The notes beneath the pieces were generated by a model. It did not search any database. It was not told the origin of the DNA and saw nothing but the letters and a program-made list of their open reading frames with translations. This document shows positions 52,093-60,123 of a DNA stretch of 64,000 bases, piece after piece. How positions within the stretch are numbered: the stretch's first letter is position 1; each line of letters starts with the position of its first letter. The stretch comes from Natronorubrum aibiense (GTDB lineage Archaea; Halobacteriota; Halobacteria; Halobacteriales; Natrialbaceae). Both the position numbers and the translations under genes were made by a program. The stretch covers positions 2,170,001-2,234,000 of the forward strand of contig NZ_CP045488.1 of NCBI RefSeq assembly GCF_009392895.1. The letters are read 5' to 3'.

Positions 52093-53081
52093 CGCCCGAT
52101 CGCCACCGTAACCTCGTTCTCGTAGCCGATCTTCTCGAGGATCAGTTCCTGTTCGGCCCCGCCAGCGATCGCGGAGGCCTCCGAGACGCCGGGCCAGCCG
52201 ATCAACTCCTTCGATTTCGAGGGCGTCGGCCCCTCGTGGTCGAGCAGCGTCTCCTTGTCGAACGCAACGACGCCGAGGTCGAGTTCTTGGGCCGCCTCGA
52301 GCAGCCCCGGTTCGTCTTCCTTGCGAGTCGCCGTCGCGACGAACTCGACGTCATCGAGGTCGTAGTCGGTCTGCTCTATGGCTTGTTCCCACGCGGCGAG
52401 GAACGACTCCGTGCTCGCGCCGGAGACGCTCCCGGTGCCGATGACAACGCCATCGTCCTTGTTGCGCTTGAGGACGGTGACGTCGTCGCCGACGAGGACT
52501 GCCTTCGGGCCCTCGAGTCGGGCGACGGGGTCGAGGTTGTCGTCGAGGACGGCGAGATTCGTCTTGACCGTCGAGTCGCCGTTGACGACGTGGGCGTCCA
52601 TCGCCTTCGCCTTGGACTCAACGCCCTGCTTGCCGGCGGCCTCGCTTGCGGTGGTCATGGCCGGCACGGCACCCATCGTCGCCAGATCCTGTGCGACCTG
52701 ATTCGCGCCGTGGTGGCCGCCCGTGATCGGGATGGCCCACGTCAGTTCCTCGTCGACGACACAGATCGCGGGATCGTCCCACTTATCGTCTAACAGATGC
52801 GCGGTCTTGCGCATTGCAATTCCGGAAGCCATCAGACCAATAAAGCAGTCGTACTCGCCCCAGTGCTCCTCGAAGACGTCGCCGTGATACTCGAGGATCT
52901 CGATCGTCTCGTAGCGATCGCCGATCTCGGCTTTGATCTCCTCGGCGGTGTCCATCTTGCGCCCGAAGGAGACGATCGCGATCTCCTCGGCGATTTCGCC
53001 GTCCGAATCCGGCGTCGAACAGTGGCCGCCGCCGGAGTTCGATTCGTTCGTTGTATCCGTGTTTTCAGTGTCTGAACTCAT
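52089..53081 (-). CDS. cbiG: Cobalt-precorrin-5A hydrolase CbiG
   Basis: Opens the delta-lactone and releases the extruded C20 fragment as acetaldehyde in the anaerobic pathway. The 330-residue protein has an N-terminal CbiG part (FIGLMASGIAMRKTAHLLDD, WAIPITGGHHGANQVAQDLA) and a C-terminal CbiG domain (GVVIGTGSVSGASTESFLAA, EFVATATRKEDEPGLLEAAQ). The first 30 residues are polar with Gly-Gly-Gly-His-Cys at about 17-21, a possible metal site. It starts 195 bases after the cbiF stop, so the operon has an unusual internal gap here. Confidence 0.93.
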   Translation of the reverse strand: MSSDTENTDTTNESNSGGGHCSTPDSDGEIAEEIAIVSFGRKMDTAEEIKAEIGDRYETIEILEYHGDVFEEHWGEYDCFIGLMASGIAMRKTAHLLDDKWDDPAICVVDEELTWAIPITGGHHGANQVAQDLATMGAVPAMTTASEAAGKQGVESKAKAMDAHVVNGDSTVKTNLAVLDDNLDPVARLEGPKAVLVGDDVTVLKRNKDDGVVIGTGSVSGASTESFLAAWEQAIEQTDYDLDDVEFVATATRKEDEPGLLEAAQELDLGVVAFDKETLLDHEGPTPSKSKELIGWPGVSEASAIAGGAEQELILEKIGYENEVTVAIGR

Positions 53082-53276
53082 TGTGTAACCTCCGTCGAAT
53101 CGAAATTGTCCTGTCCACCGCGGGGGCGGGACTGAAAGGGGCTGGCGGGCTCGGTCCGGTGAGCCGACGTAAGCACTGGACTGAGCGAGGCCGCGAGCGA
53201 AGGAAGCGCACAGCGAGGCGCAACCGGTCGAGCGCGGCAGCCCCTTTCACCGTGTTCGCGCTCTCTATGCTGTCGT
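53082..53276. repeat. Structured intergenic gap inside the cobalamin operon
   Basis: A 195-base gap with no gene. TGAAAGGGGCTG at 53133-53144 and its exact reverse complement CAGCCCCTTTCA at 53238-53249 form a 12-base perfect inverted repeat enclosing 93 bases. The inner part is GC-rich with purine-rich GCGAGC-type runs. From memory, similar ACTGAAAGGGGC sequences recur between genes in many haloarchaeal genomes. It could be a dispersed repeat, a transcript-processing or attenuation structure. Confidence 0.55.
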
Positions 53277-54212
53277 TCAATCATCACTCGCCTCCGACTC
53301 ACTCGTATTCTCCGACGAAGAACCGCGATTCGCCCAGTCGCCGTAGAGGAACGAGCGCTCGTAGCCCGCACCGGTCACCGCATCGCCGATGACGACCAGC
53401 GCCGAGGCGCGGTAGCCCGCTTCCTCGACTTTGTCCGCGATCGTCCCGATATCGCCGATGATGACGTCCTCGTCCGGCCACGACGCGTGGTAAATCACCG
53501 CAACCGGCGTCTCGGGGTCGTGGTCGTCTTCGAGCAGTCGCTCCATCGTATCGCGAACCGCGTGGGTCCCGAGATAGATACAGGTCGTCACGTCGCCCAT
53601 CTCGACGAACTCGGAGATGTGGTCTTCCTCCTCGGTCAGGGTCTTGCCCTGCGGTCGGGTGAACGCGACGTGGTTCGAGACCTCGTTGAGCGTCAGTTGG
53701 GTCCGCAGCGTCGCGCTCGCGGCAAAGGCCGACGTGACACCCGGCACGAAGTAGGTCGGCACGCCCTCGTGCTCGAGCGCGTCCATCTGCTCTAAGGCGG
53801 CCCCGTAGATGGCGGGGTCGCCGCTGTGCAGGCGGACGACGTTCTCGCCGTCCTCGTAGGCATCCCGCATCAGCGGGATCAGTTCCTCGAGGTCTTTCCC
53901 CACGGAGTTCACGAGGTCGGCGTGGGCGCAATACTCGTCCAGCAGTTCGCTGTTGACCAGCGACCCGGCGTGGACGACGAGGTCGGCTGCCTCGAGCAGT
54001 TCCTTTCCGGCCACGGTCAGCAGTCGCGGGTTACCGGGCCCGGCCCCGACGAAGGGAACGCCCTCCTGCTCATCGCCAGCGCTGTGCTCGAAGATTCGGT
54101 CGTCCAGTTCCTCGCGACGGCGCTCGCCCTGTGCGTCGATCGCCTCCTGCGGTTTGCCGCCCTCCGCTGGGACGGCGCTGTCTGTCTCGTCGGTCGTATT
54201 CGTGTTCGTCAT
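53277..54212 (-). CDS. cbiF: Cobalt-precorrin-4 C11-methyltransferase CbiF
   Basis: Methylates C11 of the corrin ring. The 311-residue protein starts at 54212 (MTNTNTTDETDSAVPAEGGK), one base after the cbiL stop. The methylase fold begins near residue 50 (VPFVGAGPGNPRLLTVAGKE), with VVRLHSGDPAIYGAALEQMD and YFVPGVTSAFAASATLRTQL. The ending TGAGYERSFLYGDWANRG is typical of CbiF. A longer frame upstream is an antisense artefact in the cbiL region. The acidic tails at both ends are haloarchaeal additions. Confidence 0.93.
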   Translation of the reverse strand: MTNTNTTDETDSAVPAEGGKPQEAIDAQGERRREELDDRIFEHSAGDEQEGVPFVGAGPGNPRLLTVAGKELLEAADLVVHAGSLVNSELLDEYCAHADLVNSVGKDLEELIPLMRDAYEDGENVVRLHSGDPAIYGAALEQMDALEHEGVPTYFVPGVTSAFAASATLRTQLTLNEVSNHVAFTRPQGKTLTEEEDHISEFVEMGDVTTCIYLGTHAVRDTMERLLEDDHDPETPVAVIYHASWPDEDVIIGDIGTIADKVEEAGYRASALVVIGDAVTGAGYERSFLYGDWANRGSSSENTSESEASDD

Positions 54213-54213
54213 C

Positions 54214-55020
54214 TTAGTGGCCTCCACAATCGCCGTGCGCACAGCCTTCGGCCAGCTCGAGATCGACAAGCGTTCCCCCGTCCGCGACCGGCTCGCCGCT
54301 CGTCGACTCCTCGTCGCTCGAGGAGTCCGCAGCATCGGTCTCGAACGCTGCCGTCGCCTGTTCGACCTCGAGGTCCGCCTTCTCGGCGTAGGCGAGCGTA
54401 TAATAGTCGCGCTCGTCGATCTCTGACGGATCATCGGTCACCAGCGTCTCGCCCTGTTCCATGAACAGCCGGCGGCCGTAGGTTACCTCGTAGCCGGCCT
54501 CGAGGAGGCCCTCGTGGGTCGCCGGCGCGTCGGTGACTTTGAACAGGATCAGCCGATCCGGCCCCGTTGGACTCGCCCCGTTTGCGGCCTCGCGAAGCGA
54601 GAGGCCTGCGCCGGCTTCGATCTCGACGCCCATCGCGGTCGCAAACGCCGTCACGGCACTCACGCCGGGGACGATCTCCAACTCGACGTCGGGGTGGAAC
54701 GCATCGATCGTCCGCCGGAGGTGGCCGAACGTCGAGTAGACGTTCGGGTCGCCGAGCGTGACGAAGGCGACGTCACCGTCGCGTGCGTTCGGGGCGATCT
54801 CGGCGGCAGCCTCCTTCCACGCCGACCGCAGCTTTTCCTCGTCTTTCGTCATCGGGAAATCAAGGTCCCCGATCTTCGACTCGTCGACGTGCTCGAGTGC
54901 GACGGACCGCGAGAGGCGACCCGGTGAGTAGACGACGTCACACGTCTCGAGAACGTTCTGTCCGCGAACGGTCACGAGGTCGGCTTCGCCGGGGCCGAGG
55001 CCGACGCCGTAGAGCGTCAT
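54214..55020 (-). CDS. cbiL: Cobalt-precorrin-2 C20-methyltransferase CbiL
   Basis: First methylase specific to the cobalamin branch, methylating C20 of cobalt-factor II or precorrin-2. The 268-residue protein shows LYGVGLGPGEADLVTVRGQN, FPMTKDEEKLRSAWKEAAAE (typical CbiL region), FVTLGDPNVYSTFGHLRRTI and EIVPGVSAVTAFATAMGVEI. It ends with an acidic stretch and a Cys/His-rich tail CAHGDCGGH (residues 260-268) that may bind cobalt or another metal. It overlaps cbiT by 4 bases. Confidence 0.93.
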   Translation of the reverse strand: MTLYGVGLGPGEADLVTVRGQNVLETCDVVYSPGRLSRSVALEHVDESKIGDLDFPMTKDEEKLRSAWKEAAAEIAPNARDGDVAFVTLGDPNVYSTFGHLRRTIDAFHPDVELEIVPGVSAVTAFATAMGVEIEAGAGLSLREAANGASPTGPDRLILFKVTDAPATHEGLLEAGYEVTYGRRLFMEQGETLVTDDPSEIDERDYYTLAYAEKADLEVEQATAAFETDAADSSSDEESTSGEPVADGGTLVDLELAEGCAHGDCGGH

Positions 55021-55604
55021 CGCTGGCTCCCTCCATCGTCAGCCCCGCCGCTCGCTGTCGCGCTCCCGACCAGCATGTAGACCGGGTTGTCCGAGTCAAA
55101 ACTCGTCGCGCCGGCGAGTTCGTAGCCGTGGCTCACCTGAAACTGGACGACCTCCTCGAGAATCCCGCGCTCGCGGAAGGCTTCTGTCGCCCTGCCGGCG
55201 ACCTCGAGTCGCGAGACGTTCATGACGATTCGATCGACCTCGGTGTCGACGGCGTGGTCGAGGACGGCCTCGAAATTTCGACTGCCGCCCAGAAAGAGCG
55301 CGTCAGCGTCGGCGGGTACTCCCTCCGGCGCTTCCGTGTTCTGCAGTTCGACATCCGCTCGAATCGCGTCCTCGTTGGCGGCCAGATTCCGCTCGGTCGT
55401 CTCGAGGCGTTCGGGTTTCCGCTCGAGGGCGGTCACTCGCCCGGCTCGCTGTGCGGCTTCGATCGTAATGGCTCCCGTACAGGAGCCGACCTCCACGAAG
55501 TGGTCGTCGGTCTCGAGTGCGAGTTTCGAGTGGACGACGGCTCGGACCTCCGGCTTGGTCGGCCCGGCCTTCGCGTCGTGTGGCAGCGCGATAGGTGGCA
55601 TCAT
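55017..55604 (-). CDS. cbiT: Cobalt-precorrin-6B C15-methyltransferase (decarboxylating) CbiT
   Basis: SAM-dependent methyltransferase that methylates C15 and removes the acetate carboxyl at C12. The 195-residue protein has a Rossmann methylase fold: PHDAKAGPTKPEVRAVVHSK (the conserved GPTKPEVRA), VEVGSCTGAITIEAAQRAGR and ADALFLGGSRNFEAVLDHAV. It is the first gene of its operon and overlaps cbiL by 4 bases. Alternative ATG codons at 55604 and 55601 differ by one residue. An inverted repeat lies just upstream. Confidence 0.93.
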   Translation of the reverse strand: MMPPIALPHDAKAGPTKPEVRAVVHSKLALETDDHFVEVGSCTGAITIEAAQRAGRVTALERKPERLETTERNLAANEDAIRADVELQNTEAPEGVPADADALFLGGSRNFEAVLDHAVDTEVDRIVMNVSRLEVAGRATEAFRERGILEEVVQFQVSHGYELAGATSFDSDNPVYMLVGSATASGGADDGGSQR

Positions 55605-55628
55605 CCGGTGGAACAGCGGCCGCCCCTA

Positions 55629-55642
55629 AAACAATTTTGTTT
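55629..55642. promoter_or_regulatory. Inverted repeat at the likely promoter of cbiT
   Basis: AAACAA-TT-TTGTTT (14 bases) is a perfect two-armed palindrome at 25-38 bases upstream of the cbiT start. This is where a TATA box of a leaderless transcript would sit, in an AT-rich patch of a GC-rich genome. It could be an operator for a cobalamin- or cobalt-responsive repressor, or a chance feature of an AT-rich promoter. Confidence 0.4.
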
Positions 55643-55821
55643 GTTATAGATCAATCTGGATTGCCAAACTAAGAGTGTGATAGAACAAGCTCACTTGTGA
55701 ATATGGCGTTGGATGTCTCGCTGTCCGATCTATTCTCAGCCGGAACAGGTTCCAGCGTCCGCCACAGTCGTGACTGACTCGAGTGACGGGGGCTGCAAGG
55801 ACGCCTGCTCTCGGCGTCGGC

Positions 55822-56745
55822 CTACTCGGGTTCGACCGTCACGTCGAATTTGTCGTGCCACCGATAGCGTCGGCCACCCCAGATGAACGATCGACGGGCC
55901 AACCCATACACCAGCAGTGGGATCGCCGCGATCACCACCGGGTACGTGGAGAGAAACGTCCAGCGTCGAATGCCGAAGGCGGCATACACGCTGGCCATCG
56001 AAAGCGTCACGAGCGCCAGTGCAGGGAACGGAAACAGCAGACAGCCAGCAGCCAATCCGGTCCCGAAGGCCGCTTGAGCGGCAGTTCCCGTGGGATCGTA
56101 CCGGTAGACAATCTGTGTAAATCGGACCTGCGTCTCGAGTGTCTTGCGGATCGACCCACCGGTCTCGACGTATCGGGTTCGCTTGACGGTCGTGAAATCG
56201 ACGTGTTCCATAAGCAGTCCGTCGTCGCTCACCGTTCGCCGAAGGGCCTCGAGAAACGCCGCCTCGTCGTCGAGGTCGTCGCGCTCGAAGACGAGGGAGC
56301 CGGCCCACGGAATGTCCGCGAGGAAGACGGCGAGTGTCCCGCTGAGTGCGTAGAGTGGCTCGAGCGCCGCGGCGAGTGGGTCCTGCCCGACGAAGACGGG
56401 CAACTCCGACGTCGGCCCGTGGCGGTCGTAGTCCACACGCAGCCGTGCGAGCCAGTCCGGCGGATGGTGAAAGTCATCGTCGGTCCAGACGAACCGGTCG
56501 TGTTCGGCCGCCTCCATCCCAGCGGCGATCGCGTTGGCCTTGCCCGAACAGCCCTCAGGGTCGCCCGCGACCACCAGCCGAACGCTGTCACCGAACTCGT
56601 CGATGCGGTCGACGATGGCGGGTACTGTGTCGTCACAGACGACGAGCAGTTCGTCGGCCGATCCGAGTTGGGCGGCGATCTCCTCGCAGGCGTCGCTCCA
56701 GCCCTGCGTCGGTAAGATGACGCTCGTCGGCGTCGCGGTTGCCAT
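55822..56745 (-). CDS. Glycosyltransferase family 2 with C-terminal membrane segments
   Basis: A 307-residue membrane-bound glycosyltransferase of GT-A fold. It starts MATATPTSVILPTQGWSDAC; the usual donor-binding region appears as ELLVVCDDTVPAIVDRIDEF, and the metal-binding acidic triad as RFVWTDDDFHHPPDW. Two or three helices lie near residues 215-285 (FGTGLAAGCLLFPFPALALV, STYPVVIAAIPLLVYGLARR). It is flanked by cobalamin genes on both sides but fits no cobalamin step. It may act in lipid or surface sugar transfer and sit there by chance or co-regulation. A longer frame to 56817 is rejected. Confidence 0.8.
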   Translation of the reverse strand: MATATPTSVILPTQGWSDACEEIAAQLGSADELLVVCDDTVPAIVDRIDEFGDSVRLVVAGDPEGCSGKANAIAAGMEAAEHDRFVWTDDDFHHPPDWLARLRVDYDRHGPTSELPVFVGQDPLAAALEPLYALSGTLAVFLADIPWAGSLVFERDDLDDEAAFLEALRRTVSDDGLLMEHVDFTTVKRTRYVETGGSIRKTLETQVRFTQIVYRYDPTGTAAQAAFGTGLAAGCLLFPFPALALVTLSMASVYAAFGIRRWTFLSTYPVVIAAIPLLVYGLARRSFIWGGRRYRWHDKFDVTVEPE

Positions 56746-56803
56746 ACTCCTAGTTGTTAGTGAACTGTAATAGATTCCGGGCCAGCAAGGTTGGTAGTCG
56801 TGG

Positions 56804-58168
56804 CTATCGGGATCCATCGAGCGTCTCGAGGAACCGATCGAACGCCCCGCTTTCGGGGTGGACGTGGACGTAGGTGCCGAGCGAGTTGTACTCAGTCAGC
56901 CCATCGTAGCCGCCGTCGATCCCGTCGCCGCGCACCGTCTCGAAGGCAAACCGGGCGTCGGCGTCGACGTCGGCACTCGAGTAGTGGAACTCGTGGCCCC
57001 GAATCCGATCGCCGGCGTTTGCGGTGAGCGTCCCTTCGGTGGCCTCGAGTTCGACGTGATCGAGCGCCTGATAGCGGTCGTGCATGGTTACGTCCGCCGG
57101 GAGGATACCGGCCATCTCGCACGTCTCGCCCTCAGCCGTCGTCAGCGACTGACTCATAGCCATCAGGCCGCCACACTCCCCGAGGACGGGCAGTCCCTCA
57201 CTTGCCAGTGTTCCGAGTTCGGCGAGCGTGCCGGCCGACTCGAGGGCTGCGGCGTGGAGTTCGGGGTACCCGCCCGGCAGATAGACGCCGTCACAGTCGG
57301 GGACCGGATCGCCCGCGACTGGCGAGAACGTGACCAGATCGGCCCGTTCGCGAAACCGCTCGAGCGTGGCTGGATACCGGAAACAGAAAGCAGCATCGTC
57401 GGCGACGGCGACCGTGGCGTCGACCGATTCGGGTTCGTCCTCGACCGAGGTTTCGGGGGCGACCGCCTCGCTCGCCACCGCAGCCAGCCGCTCTGCCGCG
57501 AGCGAGTCGGCGGCCTCCCGCAACGCCTCGCGCGGCAGTGCAGCCTCTTCACCCATCTCGAGGCCGAGGTGTCGGTCCGGAATCTCGAGGTCGTCGTTCG
57601 GCGGGATTCGCCCGAAGTACTCGAGGTCCTCGGGCAGCGCGTCGCGGATCCCCTGCTCGTGGCGGCCGCCGTGGGCGCGCTGGGCGACGATGCCGGCGAC
57701 CTCGATATCGCGGCCGATCGTCTCGGCGTAGCGCTGGAAGCCGAGCGCCGTCGCCGCGACGCTTTCCATCCCGGCTTTCGCGTCGACGACCAGCACGACC
57801 GGGAGGTCGAGGGCTTCGGCGACCATCGCCGTGCTCGAGCCGTCGCCGTCGTACAGTCCCATCACACCCTCGACGACGCAGATATCGGGGGACGACGTCC
57901 CCCGGGCAGACGGGTGTGACCCGTCGACGTCGCCCTCGCTGCGGGCGTAGTTGCGCCGGAGACCGTCCTCACCACAGAGCCACAGATCGAGCGTCCGGGA
58001 GGGACGGCCAGCGATCGCCTCGTGGTGGCTCGGATCGATGAAATCCGGGCCCGCTTTGGCGGGCTGGACCGCGTAGCCGGCGTCCTCGAGCGCCTGAATA
58101 ATTGCGAGCGTCGCGACCGTCTTCCCGACGCCGGAGCTGACGCCGCCGAGGACGAATCCGTTCATCAT
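56804..58168 (-). CDS. cbiA: Cobyrinic acid a,c-diamide synthase CbiA
   Basis: Glutamine-dependent amidase that converts the a and c acetate side chains of cobyrinic acid to amides. The 454-residue protein has an N-terminal P-loop-like ATP domain (LGGVSSGVGKTVATLAIIQA), VCVVEGVMGLYDGDGSS-like CVVEGVMGLYDG, and a C-terminal type I glutaminase: LPGGYPELHAAALE, PVLGECGGLMAMSQSL with the catalytic Cys, and RIRGHEFHYSS with the active-site His. ATG codons at 58168 and 58165 are adjacent. It lies 58 bases from the glycosyltransferase gene. Confidence 0.93.
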   Translation of the reverse strand: MMNGFVLGGVSSGVGKTVATLAIIQALEDAGYAVQPAKAGPDFIDPSHHEAIAGRPSRTLDLWLCGEDGLRRNYARSEGDVDGSHPSARGTSSPDICVVEGVMGLYDGDGSSTAMVAEALDLPVVLVVDAKAGMESVAATALGFQRYAETIGRDIEVAGIVAQRAHGGRHEQGIRDALPEDLEYFGRIPPNDDLEIPDRHLGLEMGEEAALPREALREAADSLAAERLAAVASEAVAPETSVEDEPESVDATVAVADDAAFCFRYPATLERFRERADLVTFSPVAGDPVPDCDGVYLPGGYPELHAAALESAGTLAELGTLASEGLPVLGECGGLMAMSQSLTTAEGETCEMAGILPADVTMHDRYQALDHVELEATEGTLTANAGDRIRGHEFHYSSADVDADARFAFETVRGDGIDGGYDGLTEYNSLGTYVHVHPESGAFDRFLETLDGSR

Positions 58169-58351
58169 TGTACTTTCGTTCGGACAAATCGACTTGAATC
58201 CGTCGGTGAGCGGTGTCGGACAACCGAAACGAACGTGCGGATCAGACGCGTTCGCCGAGCGGCGGTTCGGGATGGACTCGAGTGACGACTGAGTGACACT
58301 TCACCGACGAGTTTAACCGATCGAATCGGGTACGACCGGTCCCCGATTTCC

Positions 58352-58522
58352 ATGACCGACGAACCCACGTCCCTGACCGACCACCACCTTCGAGAGGCGC
58401 TTCGACACCTCAAGGAAGCCCAAAACGGCGACCTCCGGAAGACGAACGCGATCGCGCTCGAGCAGGTCTCGAACACGGTCTCGATGGTGCTACGTGAGCA
58501 CAGCGAAGACGGCCAGCGATAG
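58352..58522 (+). CDS. Small helical protein (56 residues) inside the cobalamin cluster
   Basis: A 56-residue reading frame, ATG to TAG, beginning MTDEPTSLTDHHLREALRHL and continuing with a single amphipathic helix (RKTNAIALEQVSNTVSMVLR) and a polar end EHSEDGQR. Codon use and acidic/helical composition fit the genome. It sits in the gap between cbiA and cbiE on the opposite strand, abutting the cbiE stop. Its TATA/ATG context is not strong, and function is unknown, but the regular heptad-like pattern makes a real small protein plausible. Confidence 0.6.
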   Translation: MTDEPTSLTDHHLREALRHLKEAQNGDLRKTNAIALEQVSNTVSMVLREHSEDGQR

Positions 58523-59362
58523 TTAGACCGGCTGTCGCACCGCGAGAACGATCAGATCGGAAAACGGTGTGTCTTCTTTCCCACTGCCGCCAGCGTGCTC
58601 GGATAGCGCTGCGAGCGTAAAGCGGTGAATTTGCTCGTCTTCGTGGGTTAGCTTCTCGAGTACCAGCGCCTCGAGATCCGGCTCGGCCCCCTCTTCGAGC
58701 AGGAACTGGGCGATATCGCCGGGCATCCGATCGTAGGGTCGCGGAAGCACGAGAAGATGGCGTTCGTCCGCCGTCACGGCGGTTGCGAGTCGGTCCATGT
58801 CCGCCTCGAGGTCGCCGCTTTTGTGCAGCGTGACGAACTCGGTGTCCTCCATCGGCGTTCGGGCGCGGCTGGCGGCCAACTGGATCGAAGAGATGCCGGG
58901 GACGACGCGTATCGGCGTCTCTGGATCCGAACCGTTCACCGCATCCTGACGAGCCTGCGAGTCAGGGCTCGTGGAAGCGCGTTCCACGGCGTCCTGAACC
59001 TTCCCGACGAACTGATACCCTGAGTGGTTGGGATCGCCCATCGCGACCGCAGTGCCCGACTCGCCGGCGGCGACCCGGTCGGCGAACTCCTCGAGCGCCT
59101 CGGCTTCGTCTTTGTAGCCACAGGTCAGCAAGTTGGCGTCGGTGAGGTCCTCGACGAACTCGACGACCGTGGTGAAGCCGACGACGACGTCGGCCTCGCG
59201 GATCGCGCGTTCGCCTCGCGGCGTGAGATACTCCTGATTGCCCGGCCCAACGCCGACGGCGTAGACCGGCTCATCCGTCGCGTCCTCGATGTCCGGCTCC
59301 GGCGTTGCCGCGGCGAACGTCGCCGGATCCGGCCCCGACTCGAGATCGTACTCGTCGCTCAT
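58523..59362 (-). CDS. cbiE: Cobalt-precorrin-7 C5-methyltransferase CbiE
   Basis: Methylates C5 of the corrin ring. The 279-residue protein begins with ~30 acidic residues, then PVYAVGVGPGNQEYLTPRGE and AVAMGDPNHSGYQFVGKVQD. RVVPGISSIQLAASRARTPM and LPRPYDRMPGDIAQFLLEEG complete the fold. The ATG at 59362 shares one base with the cbiC stop (TGATG). C15 methylation/decarboxylation is encoded separately by cbiT, so this is the CbiE-only form rather than a CobL fusion. Confidence 0.92.
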   Translation of the reverse strand: MSDEYDLESGPDPATFAAATPEPDIEDATDEPVYAVGVGPGNQEYLTPRGERAIREADVVVGFTTVVEFVEDLTDANLLTCGYKDEAEALEEFADRVAAGESGTAVAMGDPNHSGYQFVGKVQDAVERASTSPDSQARQDAVNGSDPETPIRVVPGISSIQLAASRARTPMEDTEFVTLHKSGDLEADMDRLATAVTADERHLLVLPRPYDRMPGDIAQFLLEEGAEPDLEALVLEKLTHEDEQIHRFTLAALSEHAGGSGKEDTPFSDLIVLAVRQPV

Positions 59363-60123
59363 CACTCGCCCTCCGTCGGGTGGCCGCCGGATCGAGCCGC
59401 TCGCGTTTCGGCGTCGATATCCAACTCGAGGTCGTCCGTCCGGACGTCTTTCGCAACGTGGATCAGCTCGTTCGTCAGCGCGGCCGCGAGGCCGCTGCCG
59501 CCGCGACGGCCGACGTTGGTGATCGCCGGCACGTCGTATTCCTCGCTGACCTCGCGAATCCGTTGGCGGCTCTCCTCGGCCTTGACGAAGCCGACGGGGG
59601 TCGCAACGATCACCGCGGGGCGCGTGCCGTTCTCGATGCAGTCCGCGAGCGCGAACGCGGCCGTCGGGGCGTTGCCGATCACGGCGATCGAACCGTCGTA
59701 GACGCCCTGTTTGTCGAGTTCGAGCACCGAGGCTGCGGTTCGGGTCATCCCCGTTTCCTTTGCCAGTTCGGCCCCGTTGCCGATCGCCTTGCGCTTCTCG
59801 CAGTTGTGGCCGCGGCCGGTGATCCCGGCTTTCGACATCGTGATATCGGTGACGATGGTCGCCTCCTCGAGGATGGCCCGCGCGCCGGCGCGAACTGGTG
59901 CGTCCTTGTCGTCGCCGAGGTCGTCGCCGCCGGTAAACTCGATCAGATGCTGGAACTCGATGTCGCCCATCGAGTGGACAGACTTCTGTCGAATCCGGTC
60001 GGCCAGCGTCTCGTCGGGCACGAACTGCCGGACGATGTCCATGCTTGTCTCCGCGATATCCATCGCCTTCTGCGTGGTCGCGCCCAGATCGGCGTACTCG
60101 TCCTCGAACTCGTGCTCAGTCAT
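59362..60123 (-). CDS. cbiC: Cobalt-precorrin-8 methylmutase CbiC
   Basis: Moves the methyl group from C11 to C12, giving cobyrinic acid. The 253-residue protein has the family's catalytic His in RIRQKSVHSMGDIEF near residue 50, TIVTDITMSKAGITGRGHNC, SIAVIGNAPTAAFALADCIE and ATPVGFVKAEESRQRIREVS. The product ITNVGRRGGSGLAAALTNEL completes the fold. It overlaps cobN by 8 bases at its start and cbiE by one base at its stop, so the three are co-transcribed. Confidence 0.94.
   Translation of the reverse strand: MTEHEFEDEYADLGATTQKAMDIAETSMDIVRQFVPDETLADRIRQKSVHSMGDIEFQHLIEFTGGDDLGDDKDAPVRAGARAILEEATIVTDITMSKAGITGRGHNCEKRKAIGNGAELAKETGMTRTAASVLELDKQGVYDGSIAVIGNAPTAAFALADCIENGTRPAVIVATPVGFVKAEESRQRIREVSEEYDVPAITNVGRRGGSGLAAALTNELIHVAKDVRTDDLELDIDAETRAARSGGHPTEGE

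Noticed and set aside
50398-52125. 575-codon plus-strand frame
   Set aside because: Antisense across both cbiH genes, with no recognisable motif; GC-rich genomes give long open antisense frames.
55605-55821. Cobalamin riboswitch upstream of cbiT
   Set aside because: No B12-box-like conserved core is seen; the AT-rich palindrome is short and lies at promoter distance.
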